From Gp6-AA40 sp963772955 (GTDB lineage Bacteria; Acidobacteriota; Vicinamibacteria; Vicinamibacterales; UBA2999): a DNA stretch of 64,000 nt. Shown in pieces: positions 1 through 7,995 of this stretch. The translations under genes and the position numbers were made by a program. The stretch's first letter is position 1. Each line of letters opens with the position of its first letter. The stretch covers positions 372,001 through 436,000 of the forward strand of contig CAVYZF010000011.1 in assembly GCA_963772955.1 (NCBI GenBank), in the 5' to 3' direction. The notes below the pieces were generated by a model. The model was not told where the DNA came from. It did not search any database and worked only from the letters and a program-made list of their open reading frames with translations.

Positions 1-696
1 GCAAGCGGCGGCACGATCGCGGGCGTCCTCTACGACCCATTCGGTGGCTTACTGCCTGGCGCGTCGGTGAAGTTGACGCCAGTCGAGGGCGGGAGTGCAC
101 ACGCGTTATCGACGACTCGTAGCGGCGCGTTTTTCTTCGGCGGGCTCGCCGCAGGCGACTACGAGCTCGTCACCGATCTGCCGGGCTTTATTCCCGTCAA
201 GGTCGTCATCCGCGCCGAGCCGGGCCAGACAGTTCGACGTTACATCGCAGTGCCGATCGGCACGCTCGAGGAAACGATTCTGGTGACGTGCAAGGCTTCG
301 GACCTGACTGCGTCGAGACCATCGGCACCAGGAGGTTCGGCGACACCAGGCGCGGCGCCACGTCAGTTAGCGGGAGCGCGCGGGGCTGAACCGAAGATCC
401 CGGCCACGTTCACTGGTGGCATCGGTGGCCAGATCAAAGTGCCGCGGAAGGTCGCGCACACCAACCCGGTTTGCCCGACCGGTGTCACGCCGGAATCGAC
501 GGTGGTCCGGCTCGCAGGACGGATCGGCATCGACGGGCTCTTTACGGATCTCCATGAGGTGAGCAGCGTGCCGGCGCCGTTCGCCGCGTCAGCATTGGAG
601 GCCACACGTCAGTGGGCGTTCACGCCAACGCTGCTGAACGGAGCGCCGATCGAAGTGAACATCAGCGTGACGGTGAGTTACAGCTGGTCGAACTGA
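1..696 (+). CDS. Carboxypeptidase-regulatory-like and TonB C-terminal domain protein, 5' end outside window
   Basis: The reading frame is open from base 1 and ends at TGA 694-696, so only the C-terminal 231 residues are seen. A GTG at 67 is internal, because the beta-sandwich pattern already starts before it (GVLYDPFGGLLPGASV). The first ~90 residues look like a carboxypeptidase-regulatory-like fold (GxVxDxxGxxLPGAxVxL, then FxFxGLxxGDYEL). A Pro/Ala/Gly-rich linker follows. The last ~80 residues resemble a TonB C-terminal domain (ALEATRQWAFTPTLLNGAPIEV). In this kind of genome the missing N-terminus is often an M56/BlaR1-type membrane peptidase, but that part is not visible here. Probable cell-envelope role; substrate unknown. 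Confidence 0.75.
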   Translation, partial: ASGGTIAGVLYDPFGGLLPGASVKLTPVEGGSAHALSTTRSGAFFFGGLAAGDYELVTDLPGFIPVKVVIRAEPGQTVRRYIAVPIGTLEETILVTCKASDLTASRPSAPGGSATPGAAPRQLAGARGAEPKIPATFTGGIGGQIKVPRKVAHTNPVCPTGVTPESTVVRLAGRIGIDGLFTDLHEVSSVPAPFAASALEATRQWAFTPTLLNGAPIEVNISVTVSYSWSN

Positions 697-702
697 ACAT
701 GT

Positions 703-752
703 GCGGGGTCAGACCCTTCACATGTGAAGAAGTGGGAAGGGTCTGACCCCGC
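703..752. repeat. REP-like palindrome, GGGGTCAGACCC family, copy 1
   Basis: Perfect 17-base inverted arms at 703-719 and 736-752 around a 16-base loop. Each arm contains the GGGGTCAGACCC word. The element sits between two convergent genes, so it could also stop transcription from both sides, although no T-run follows. It matches the copy at 42275-42330 in both word and layout. Confidence 0.8.
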
Positions 753-756
753 GCAT

Positions 757-3432
757 CTAGCGGAAGTTCGAGACGAGATACGCGTCCGTCTGAGCAGATC
801 CGCGGGCAACGATGAGGCTCTTGCCGTCGGGAGTGCGACGGCCTCGCACGATGTCGAGCGTCGCGAGGTCCGTCACCCGTACCGGAGGCTCACCAGACAG
901 CGGCTGCAGCCAGACATTCGTGCGCTCCACTGTGGAGAACAGGATGCCGTTGCCGTCTGCTGTCCACTCCATCAACCCGTTCGCTGTGGCGGGTGCAATC
1001 GTGCCCAGTTCTCGAGCCGGCGCCGATCCATCGAGCGGCATCGTCACGAGCGTCAATCGGTTCGCGCCAGTTGCGACGTTGATGCCCGCGAGCAAGCGGC
1101 CATCGGGTGAGACTGCCGGACGATCGATGCCTGGCGCGATGAGCGTGGACTCGCCGCCATCGATCGGGATGCGCCACGTCGCGACTGCCGATCCGGATTC
1201 ACCGACAGACGCACAAATCACGAATCGGCCGTCCGGCGTGATCGATAGCCAGGCCGGACGCGGCAAGTGAGCCAGCAGTCGCGCTCCGCTGCCGTCGACA
1301 TTCATGCGCCAGACACCGGTCTGACCATCGCGGCTCGAGACGAAGGCCACTGTCGTCCCGTCTGCGCTGACCGCAGGCCACAGATTCGTACCTTCCCTGG
1401 TCAGGATCCGACGGCCAGGTCCTTCACGGTCGATCAACGTGAGCTGCGTGTTGCCTCGCTCACCGGAGCTGACGATGGTGCGCCCGTCAGGCAGCGGGGC
1501 AATGCCAAGCAGGCCGTCATAGCGCTCGGACGCGATGCGCTGCGGGTTGCGTCCCGCGAGCGGAATCCTCCACAACGAGTACGCGGCGTCGAGACCGACT
1601 GAGACGAACGCCGAGCCATCGGCACGCACCGAGACATTTCTGTATTCGAGCAGATCTGGCGTGACACGATGAGGCTCACCGCTCGGATACGGCTGATGCC
1701 ACACCTTGCGCGGGTACTCGCGAAATTCGTCCGCCTGATCTGCGACGAAGAGAATCCCCGAGCCATCAGGCAGCCACGACGTGAACGTCGCATCACGGAA
1801 GCGCCGTTGGAACGGTTGTCGCGCGCCGGACCGCACATCGACCGTGACGAGGCCGGCTTCGCCGGTACTTCCGTTGTGAACGACCGCCGAGATGTGAGCG
1901 CCGTCGGGCGACCACGAGGGCGCCGCGAAGAAGGCGGGCACGACAAACTCCGGCGCCTGCACGGTCAGCAGCGCGTGAAGGTTGTTGCCGTCGACGTCTG
2001 CAGTGACAAGCGATGACTTGCCGGGCTCCGGGAATCCTGCTCGATAAAACGCGAGGCGGCGGCCGTCACGCGAGAAGCTCGTGGTGCTGTCGATCCCTTC
2101 GAGGACAGGTGTTGACGCCCCACCCTGCGCGCTCACTTCGAAGAGGCGGCCCGCAGGACTCTGTGCGCTCTTCGTTGCGTAGAAGACGCGCGACCCGTCC
2201 GGCGTGAACGAGATCCCCCAGTAGCCGACCACGGCAGCCGGCACCAGCTCGATGGTCTGCCCCTGTTCGAGGCGGCGAAGCCGGAGGCCCTGCATGCCCC
2301 CAGCGGACTCGACCCAGGCCAGCTGCTTACCATCCGGCGAGATCGCCGCATCGATCGCCGTGCCGGTCGTCGTCAGACGCTCGATCGACACGCGGCCTGA
2401 AGACCCCGTCGCGGTCGCGAGCCGCCGGTTCGTCCACCACGCCGCGGCGACCGCGGCAACGAGTACGAGAGCGAGTCCGGCCGCCAGAAGATTCCGCGAC
2501 CGCTGCCGCCGCGGCGCCTCGACGACCGCGGTGTCGTTCATCTTGCGGCGGATTTCGCGAAGATCGGCGGCGACCTCGCGCATCGACTCGTAGCGCTGCG
2601 CGGGATCCTTGGCCAGGCATTTCCGAACGATTCGCTCGAGCCCATCGGGCACTGACGGCACGTGCGTCGCCAAAGGCTCCGGCTCGTGCTCGACGATTTG
2701 CTTCAGCGTGGCAAATGCGTTGGGCGCCAGGAAGGCTCGCTTCCCCGTGATCGCCTCGTAGAGCACGCACCCATACGAGAAGACATCCGTGCGGTAATCG
2801 GTCGCTTGCCCCTGTACCTGCTCCGGTGACATGTAACCAAGGGTGCCGAGCAATCGTCCGCCGTCGGTCGCCGTCGGCTCGTGACCGGCATCCGTGCGGC
2901 TCTGCATCAGATCGGCACGGAGCTTGGCGATGCCGAAGTCGAGCACCTTGGCGTAGCCGCCCTCGGCGATCATCAGGTTCTCGGGCTTCAGATCGCGATG
3001 CGTCACGCCCGCGGTGTGCGCCGCGTCGAGCGCATCCGCGACCTGGGCCATGAACTCCAGCATGCGATCGAGGTCCAGCCGATTGCCCTCGATCGCCGAA
3101 CGGAGCGTCTCGCCGGACACCAGCTCCATCGCGATATACAACACGGGTGGACCCACGGGAGACCCATTCCGCTTCGGCGAGCTCTCTCCGATGTCATAGA
3201 TCGCGATCAGATGCGGGTGATTGAGCGCGGACGCGGCGCGCGCCTCGAGAACGAAGCGCTCGAGGCGATCGGAATCGCGCGTCACATCCTGCCGAAGGAT
3301 CTTCAACGCCAGATCGCGGCCGAGGACAGCGTCCTTCGCGAGGTAGACCTCGCCCATCCCGCCGCGGGCGATCAGGCGGGTGATGTCGAAGCGGCGGATC
3401 GTTGTGTTCGACAGATCGTCGTCGGTCATCAC
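757..3432 (-). CDS. Membrane Ser/Thr protein kinase with C-terminal PD40/TolB-like propeller
   Basis: 891 residues. The kinase domain spans roughly residues 15-295: glycine loop GGMGEVY at 24-30, ATP-binding Lys44, HRDLKPEN starting at His145, DFG at 165-167. One membrane helix at about 314-333 separates it from an extracytoplasmic part holding about twelve SPDG/TPDG/ADG propeller motifs. This is the usual layout of acidobacterial sensor kinases, which phosphorylate Ser/Thr of unknown targets in response to something bound by the propeller. The start is GTG 3432 or the ATG directly after it at 3429; a TAAAAT box 9 bases before the GTG favours 3432. It converges on the preceding gene across a palindrome. 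Confidence 0.9.
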   Translation of the reverse strand: MMTDDDLSNTTIRRFDITRLIARGGMGEVYLAKDAVLGRDLALKILRQDVTRDSDRLERFVLEARAASALNHPHLIAIYDIGESSPKRNGSPVGPPVLYIAMELVSGETLRSAIEGNRLDLDRMLEFMAQVADALDAAHTAGVTHRDLKPENLMIAEGGYAKVLDFGIAKLRADLMQSRTDAGHEPTATDGGRLLGTLGYMSPEQVQGQATDYRTDVFSYGCVLYEAITGKRAFLAPNAFATLKQIVEHEPEPLATHVPSVPDGLERIVRKCLAKDPAQRYESMREVAADLREIRRKMNDTAVVEAPRRQRSRNLLAAGLALVLVAAVAAAWWTNRRLATATGSSGRVSIERLTTTGTAIDAAISPDGKQLAWVESAGGMQGLRLRRLEQGQTIELVPAAVVGYWGISFTPDGSRVFYATKSAQSPAGRLFEVSAQGGASTPVLEGIDSTTSFSRDGRRLAFYRAGFPEPGKSSLVTADVDGNNLHALLTVQAPEFVVPAFFAAPSWSPDGAHISAVVHNGSTGEAGLVTVDVRSGARQPFQRRFRDATFTSWLPDGSGILFVADQADEFREYPRKVWHQPYPSGEPHRVTPDLLEYRNVSVRADGSAFVSVGLDAAYSLWRIPLAGRNPQRIASERYDGLLGIAPLPDGRTIVSSGERGNTQLTLIDREGPGRRILTREGTNLWPAVSADGTTVAFVSSRDGQTGVWRMNVDGSGARLLAHLPRPAWLSITPDGRFVICASVGESGSAVATWRIPIDGGESTLIAPGIDRPAVSPDGRLLAGINVATGANRLTLVTMPLDGSAPARELGTIAPATANGLMEWTADGNGILFSTVERTNVWLQPLSGEPPVRVTDLATLDIVRGRRTPDGKSLIVARGSAQTDAYLVSNFR

Positions 3433-3441
3433 GCCCGAGCT

Positions 3442-3447
3442 ATTTTA
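3442..3447 (-). promoter_or_regulatory. -10-like box TAAAAT, 9 bases before the kinase GTG
   Basis: TAAAAT on the minus strand, too close to the start for an untranslated leader. It fits the leaderless pattern seen at many genes in this window. No convincing -35 box. Confidence 0.4.
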
Positions 3448-3501
3448 ACGGCGAACAGCCGGAAGCTGTGCCTCGCGAGCCGTTCACCGTCGAATCGTCG
3501 G

Positions 3502-3507
3502 TATCAT
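3502..3507 (+). promoter_or_regulatory. -10-like box TATCAT, 7 bases before ATG 3515
   Basis: TATCAT ends seven bases before ATG 3515 and overlaps the upstream ATG 3506. This favours 3515 as the real, leaderless start. Confidence 0.4.
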
Positions 3508-3514
3508 GTTCGGC

Positions 3515-4204
3515 ATGACCAGGCCGCTCGCGCTCACGCTCGCCTCCCTTCTCACGTTCACCTTCTCGATCCGTGCCCAGGAAGGACCGAACTCAGAGGA
3601 GGCCAGCCGTATCAGGGAGTCGATCACGGTACTGAACGAGATTATGTCGACCTCTGACACTTCGATTCCGGCTTCGCTCACCATGAAGGCCGAGGCCATT
3701 GCCATCTTCCCGGGCACAATCAAGGCCGGCTTCATCTTTGGCGGGATGCGAGGACGAGGGATCCTCAGCGCGCGAAGCGAGGACGGGTGGTCCGTGCCCA
3801 CGTTCATGACGCTGACGGGCGGAAGCATCGGCCTGCAGATCGGCGGTCAGGCAACAGACCTGGTGCTCGTCATCATGAATCGGCGTGGCCTCGAGCAGTT
3901 CGTTCGCAACCAGTTCAAGTTCGGCGCCGATGCCTCTGCAGCCGCCGGGCCGGTCGGGCGCGACGCGCAGGCGAACACCGACCTGCAGATGCGCGCCGAG
4001 ATTCTCAGCTATTCACGCGCCCGGGGGCTGTTCGCAGGCGTCTCGATCAACGGGAGCACGGTGCGCGCCGATCAGGACGCCAACCAGCGCTTCTATGGGA
4101 AACGATTGACCGGGCCACAACTCGTCCTCGACAGGACCATCGTCGAATCCCCCACCCCGGTGCCGGAGTGGATTCAGACGCTGAGCCGTCACATCACGCG
4201 ATGA
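3515..4204 (+). CDS. SYLF (Ysc84-type, DUF500) lipid-binding protein
   Basis: 229 residues from ATG 3515. An N-terminal hydrophobic signal (LALTLASLLTFTF) ends near RAQE. The rest is one SYLF domain: an early helix with SITVLNEIM, then IPASLTMKAEAIAIFPG, GFIFGGMRGRG, GLQIGGQATDLVLVIMN and the late GLFAGVSINGS block. SYLF proteins bind membranes or phosphoinositides in eukaryotes; the bacterial role is unknown and probably periplasmic or envelope-linked. An in-frame ATG at 3506 is possible, but the signal peptide and the upstream TATCAT box fit 3515 better. Stands alone, convergent with the next gene. Confidence 0.85.
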   Translation: MTRPLALTLASLLTFTFSIRAQEGPNSEEASRIRESITVLNEIMSTSDTSIPASLTMKAEAIAIFPGTIKAGFIFGGMRGRGILSARSEDGWSVPTFMTLTGGSIGLQIGGQATDLVLVIMNRRGLEQFVRNQFKFGADASAAAGPVGRDAQANTDLQMRAEILSYSRARGLFAGVSINGSTVRADQDANQRFYGKRLTGPQLVLDRTIVESPTPVPEWIQTLSRHITR

Positions 4205-4228
4205 GCCCGGCGCACGCGCCGCGACGCG

Positions 4229-5749
4229 CTATTTCTTGAGACGATTCTCGAGACGATCGGCGAGTGTCGTGACGACCTTGATCCGCGCGAGGTTCTTGTC
4301 GTTGCCTGCGACGAGCGTCCACGGCGCGATCTTCGTGCTGGTGCGCTCCACCATCTCGTTCACCGCAATGGTGTAGTCCTCCCATCGCTTGCGGTTGCGA
4401 TAGTCCTCGTCGGTGATCTTCCAGCGCTTGTAGCTGGTGCGAGTGCGATCCTTGAAGCGCCGGAGCTGCTCCGCTTTGCTGATGTGAATCCAGAACTTCA
4501 GGAGCAGGATCCCGTGGTTCGCGAGCTGCTCCTCGAAATGATTGATCTCTCCGTACCCGCGCATGTACTCGGCTTCCGTCGCGAAGCCTTCCACGCGCTC
4601 GACGAGCACGCGGCCGTACCAGCTTCGATCGAAAATCGTGAGGCGCCCCTTGCGCGACAGATGACGCCAGAATCGCCACAGATAGTGATGGGCGCGCTCT
4701 TCGTCGGTCGGCGCGGCGATCGGAATCACCTGGTAGTCACGGGCATCGAGGCTTTCGGTGACGCGGCGGATCGCTCCGCCTTTTCCGGCGGCGTCCCACC
4801 CCTCGAAGACGAGGATGGTCGAGAGGCCATGCTTGATGGCTCTGCGCTGCAGGAGACTGAGGCGAGCCTGCCCCTCCGCCAACTCCTTGCCGAAGTCGTC
4901 ATCACTCAGCTTCACAGAGAGATCGAGATTGTCGAGGACGTTGAACTCGCGCTCGACGCGTGTGATCGCCTTGACTGGCCCGTCTGCCAGCGCCTTCTGA
5001 TCTGATACAAGCGAGCGGCGCGACTTCCGGACGGCACTCTGTTCGATACCGCGCCGGATCGCGTCGCGAAGCGCGGTCGCGACGGCGACCGTCCGATACC
5101 GTTCGTCTTCTCCCTCCACGATGTGCCACTGCGCCGCGTCGGTGCTGGTTTTCCGAATGGCACGATCGGCGGCGCTCACGAACTTGTTGAACATCTCCCA
5201 ATGCTCCCACTGCTCCTTCGTGACCCGCCACTGTTGCAACCGATCCTTCTCGAACGCCTTCAGTCGCTTCTTCTGTGCCTTCTTGCTCAAGTGCATCCAG
5301 AACTTGACGATGACCGCGCCATCGTCGGTCAGCGCTTGCTCGAAGGCAGCAACCTGGTCGAGCAGCGAGTCGAATTCCGCCGTGGTGGTCCGCCCAGCCA
5401 CGCGATCGAGAATCGGCGAGGAGTACCAGGCGCTGAGAAATATCGCCATTCGTCCGCCCGGGGGCAGGTCGCGCCAGTACCGCCACAACCGGGGACGCTC
5501 ACGCTCATCGCTCGACGGGTCGGTATAGCCTCGTGTGACAATCCAGCGAGGGTCCATCCATTCGTTGAGCAGGTTGACCGTCTCGCCCTTCCCCGCTGTG
5601 TCGACGCCAGCGAAGAGGACGATGACCGGAAACGACGCGACCTCACGGAGCTCCTGCTGCACCGCGAGCAGCTCCGAGCGCAGTTGCGGAACCTGTGCTT
5701 TGTAGTCGCTCTTCGACAGCTTGCGACCGACTTCGGCGGCTTCAAACAT
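4229..5749 (-). CDS. pap: Polyphosphate:AMP phosphotransferase (two PPK2 domains)
   Basis: 506 residues from ATG 5749. It moves phosphate from polyphosphate to AMP, giving ADP. Two PPK2-type P-loop domains are fused in tandem. The first has GVDTAGKGE near residue 50. The second has GWDAAGKGG near residue 300 and the lid/Walker B motif FDRSWYGR. In the first domain the matching stretch reads FLSAWYSSP and lacks the DRSWY acid, so that half is probably catalytically weak, as known for two-domain PAPs. The frame stays open upstream to 6271, but that part is antisense to the next gene; homology begins at MFEAAEVGRKLSK. A TACACT box lies 8 bases before this ATG. Confidence 0.9.
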   Translation of the reverse strand: MFEAAEVGRKLSKSDYKAQVPQLRSELLAVQQELREVASFPVIVLFAGVDTAGKGETVNLLNEWMDPRWIVTRGYTDPSSDERERPRLWRYWRDLPPGGRMAIFLSAWYSSPILDRVAGRTTTAEFDSLLDQVAAFEQALTDDGAVIVKFWMHLSKKAQKKRLKAFEKDRLQQWRVTKEQWEHWEMFNKFVSAADRAIRKTSTDAAQWHIVEGEDERYRTVAVATALRDAIRRGIEQSAVRKSRRSLVSDQKALADGPVKAITRVEREFNVLDNLDLSVKLSDDDFGKELAEGQARLSLLQRRAIKHGLSTILVFEGWDAAGKGGAIRRVTESLDARDYQVIPIAAPTDEERAHHYLWRFWRHLSRKGRLTIFDRSWYGRVLVERVEGFATEAEYMRGYGEINHFEEQLANHGILLLKFWIHISKAEQLRRFKDRTRTSYKRWKITDEDYRNRKRWEDYTIAVNEMVERTSTKIAPWTLVAGNDKNLARIKVVTTLADRLENRLKK

Positions 5750-5757
5750 GGCCCGCA

Positions 5758-5763
5758 AGTGTA
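5758..5763 (-). promoter_or_regulatory. -10-like box TACACT, 8 bases before the PAP start
   Basis: Minus-strand TACACT in the short divergent region between the PAP and TsaC genes. It supports a leaderless mRNA starting at ATG 5749. Confidence 0.4.
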
Positions 5764-5782
5764 CTGATTCCGCGGCTCGCAG

Positions 5783-5788
5783 TACGAT
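5783..5788 (+). promoter_or_regulatory. -10-like box TACGAT, 9 bases before ATG 5798
   Basis: TACGAT directly abuts a possible GTG start at 5789 but lies 9 bases before ATG 5798. It therefore supports the ATG as the leaderless start of the TsaC/Sua5 gene. Confidence 0.4.
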
Positions 5789-5797
5789 GTGCATCTG

Positions 5798-6868
5798 ATG
5801 ACGGAGGTGATTCGCGTCGCGCCGGATACTCCAGACCCCACCGCGCTTGCCAGAGCTGCGGAGTGCCTCCGACGCGGCGGCCTCGTGGCATTCCCGACGG
5901 AGACGGTCTACGGGCTTGGTGTGAACGCATTCGATCGCCAGGCCGTGCGGCGGCTCTTCGCTGCAAAGGAGCGACCGCCACACGACCCGCTGATCGTTCA
6001 CGTCACGTCGATCGATTCGATTGCCGCGCTCGCCACGCGCGTGCCGGCACATGTTGAAACACTCGCCCGCCGTTTCTGGCCAGGCCCGTTGACCCTGATC
6101 GTTCCGAGATCGCGCCACGTACCGGACGAGGTCACTGCAGGGCTGTCGACAGTCGCGGTGCGGGTGCCGCTGCATCCCGTCGCCCGTGCGCTGATCGAGG
6201 CGGCGGGTGTTCCCGTCGCGGCACCGAGCGCCAACCTCTTCTCGCGACCCAGCCCGACGCAGGCCTCGCACGTGATCGACGACCTCAACGGACGGATCGA
6301 CTTCGTCGTCGATGGCGGCGCGACCACGATCGGCGTCGAGTCCACCGTGCTCGACCTCACGAGCGATCCGCCAACGATCTTGCGACCGGGTGCCGTCACT
6401 GTGGACATGCTGCGTGAGGTGCTGGGCCGTGTGGACGTGTCTCGTGGCTCAACGGCAGCCGATTCAGTCGGCGCCTCTCCGTTGCCATCGCCAGGGATGC
6501 TGGAGAAGCACTACTCGCCGCGCGCGGCGCTCACGCTCTTCGAGGGCCAGACGAGCGCGGCTCTTTCTTCCCTGGTCGGCGTTGCGCGCGATGAGCTTTC
6601 CAGGGGCCGCTCTGTTGCAATCATCGCTGCCGAAGAAGATCGCGGTGAACTCACCGGGCTCGCGTCCGATCAGAAGCTTGTAGTGCGTGTGATCGGATCG
6701 CAGGACGCTCCGGCCGTCGTTGCGACGAGACTCTACGCCACGCTCCGCGAGCTCGATGCCGCTGGTGCTGACGTGATCCTCGTGCACGGATTCCGCGAAG
6801 ATGGACTCGGCGCGGCGGTGCAGGATCGTCTGCGACGCGCCGCCGCTGGCCGCGTCGTGAGAACCTAG
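5798..6868 (+). CDS. tsaC: L-threonylcarbamoyladenylate synthase, Sua5 type
   Basis: 356 residues. Makes threonylcarbamoyl-AMP from threonine, bicarbonate and ATP, the first step of t6A37 tRNA modification. The YrdC fold occupies about residues 10-205, with GGLVAFPTETVYGLG, KERPPHDPLIVHV and VPVAAPSANLFSRPSPT. A linker with the conserved SPGMLEKHYSPRAAL motif follows, then a C-terminal Sua5 Rossmann-like domain, so this is the long Sua5 form and not the short TsaC. ATG 5798 is preferred over GTG 5789 because of the TACGAT box. Divergent from the PAP gene. Confidence 0.92.
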   Translation: MTEVIRVAPDTPDPTALARAAECLRRGGLVAFPTETVYGLGVNAFDRQAVRRLFAAKERPPHDPLIVHVTSIDSIAALATRVPAHVETLARRFWPGPLTLIVPRSRHVPDEVTAGLSTVAVRVPLHPVARALIEAAGVPVAAPSANLFSRPSPTQASHVIDDLNGRIDFVVDGGATTIGVESTVLDLTSDPPTILRPGAVTVDMLREVLGRVDVSRGSTAADSVGASPLPSPGMLEKHYSPRAALTLFEGQTSAALSSLVGVARDELSRGRSVAIIAAEEDRGELTGLASDQKLVVRVIGSQDAPAVVATRLYATLRELDAAGADVILVHGFREDGLGAAVQDRLRRAAAGRVVRT

Positions 6869-6872
6869 CGCG

Positions 6873-7935
6873 CTACTTCAGGACTGGTGTCCAGCCGTCC
6901 TCGAACCGCGCTCGAGTGAGGAGTGTCAGGACGAGGCCGTAGTTGCGTACGCCCTCTTCAACGCGGTTGGCTTTGAGGTACTCGTCGTACACGCGCCAAC
7001 CGGCGTCTCGTACCAGACGCACCTGCCCACGCCGTACACGTTCACCAATAGCGGCGACATCACCACGCGGTCCCTCCTCGAGCCCGGACGCGAGTTGCTG
7101 TCGATCGCCAGCGCCGACCTCCGAGGTGACCTCCCAGTACAGGAACAACCAGCCGCTATATGCCGCTGGCGTGGCCGCGCGAATGCAGGTCAGGACGCCG
7201 ACGAAGCTCGCTTCCGATTCGTCGGCGTAGCCCGCCAGATGTGCCCATTCATGCGCGGCGACAAATGGCTTTTCGAATTCGAGCAGGTCTGGGTTCGCCA
7301 GCACTTCCAGGCCGAACGGGTTGATCATGCCGTCGACGCTCGTCCATCGGAAGTACGGCCCGAAGAGCGACGCCTTGAGTCGGCCTGGCACCGCGGTCCT
7401 GGCGGCCGACAGATCGGAGAGCACCGAGTGATACGCGTCGCGCATCCTGCGTTCGCGCCACGGCGAGGTACGCCATCCCTCAGAGTGAGCGGCCGGATGC
7501 ATCGCGTTCAGTTGATGCACCGCCAGGCGGCCAAGCCGCAGAATCGCGTCCTGCGATGCGGCGCCATCGAGGACGAGCCTGTCGGTCAGCGATACGCGTC
7601 GATAGTTCAGTCCCCACAGCAACAGGAACGCAAGGTAGATCGCGGCTGCTGATGTCACCAGCCGCGCGAGCGTCGTCAAGAGCAGGGTCCACTTCTTCTT
7701 GCGGCGCGCCAGGCGTACACTTCGAACGAGAACCACCACCACGAAACAGGCAGCACCCACTGCCAGGATGTCGAGGAGCGCAAACGGGACGAGATTCGAG
7801 ACCGGGGTCAGACCCCGCTGGATAATCGGATAGAGACCGGTCGAGTACCACCGCTCGACGAATCGCGCATTCGATCGGTGCGAGGCCGGCCAGCAACGCC
7901 AGCACAATCGCACCGAGACTCAGGGCCCGCCGCAT
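6873..7935 (-). CDS. DUF3810 family zinc-metalloprotease-like membrane protein, apparent frameshift near 7870
   Basis: From about 7868 down to 6873 the frame gives a DUF3810 protein: FVERWYSTGLYP near the N-terminus, two membrane helices (about LLDILAVGAACFVVVVLV and LVTSAAAIYLAFLLLWGL), then the zinc motif HEWAHLAG. The only start in that frame is ATG 7911-7913, giving an unlikely leader (MRLCWRCWPASHRS). A different frame from ATG 7935 gives a hydrophobic N-terminus (MRRALSLGAIVLALLAGLAP) that ends just where FVERWY begins. A GATAAT box lies 8 bases before 7935. The simplest reading is a start at 7935 and one extra base near 7870. Function of the family is unknown. Confidence 0.72.
7804..7816. 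repeat. GGGGTCAGACCCC palindrome inside the DUF3810 gene
   Basis: The exact 13-base core of the REP-like family, here inside codons for RGLTPVSNL. That stretch still looks like normal family sequence, so chance or domestication are both possible. No second arm nearby. Confidence 0.5.
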
Positions 7936-7943
7936 CCAGACCC

Positions 7944-7949
7944 ATTATC
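7944..7949 (-). promoter_or_regulatory. -10-like box GATAAT, 8 bases before ATG 7935
   Basis: Minus-strand GATAAT at the same distance as in other leaderless candidates here. It supports 7935 as the true DUF3810 start. Confidence 0.4.
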
Positions 7950-7965
7950 TGTTCACTTTTAAGAC

Positions 7966-7978
7966 GGGGTCTGACCCC
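7966..7978. repeat. GGGGTCTGACCCC palindrome between divergent genes
   Basis: Same 13-base core as at 7804, read on the other strand. It lies between the DUF3810 promoter box and the TACAAT box of the next gene. Confidence 0.6.
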
Positions 7979-7980
7979 AT

Positions 7981-7986
7981 TACAAT
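7981..7986 (+). promoter_or_regulatory. -10-like box TACAAT, 9 bases before ATG 7996
   Basis: TACAAT follows the palindrome by two bases and precedes ATG 7996 by nine, so the transcript is probably leaderless. Confidence 0.45.
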
Positions 7987-7995
7987 TTTGCGAAG

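Noticed and set aside
2881..3657. 258-codon plus-strand open frame
   Set aside because: Antisense to the kinase domain of the 757-3432 gene. No recognisable fold.
5750..6271. N-terminal extension of the PAP gene
   Set aside because: Antisense to tsaC. Family homology starts at 5749.
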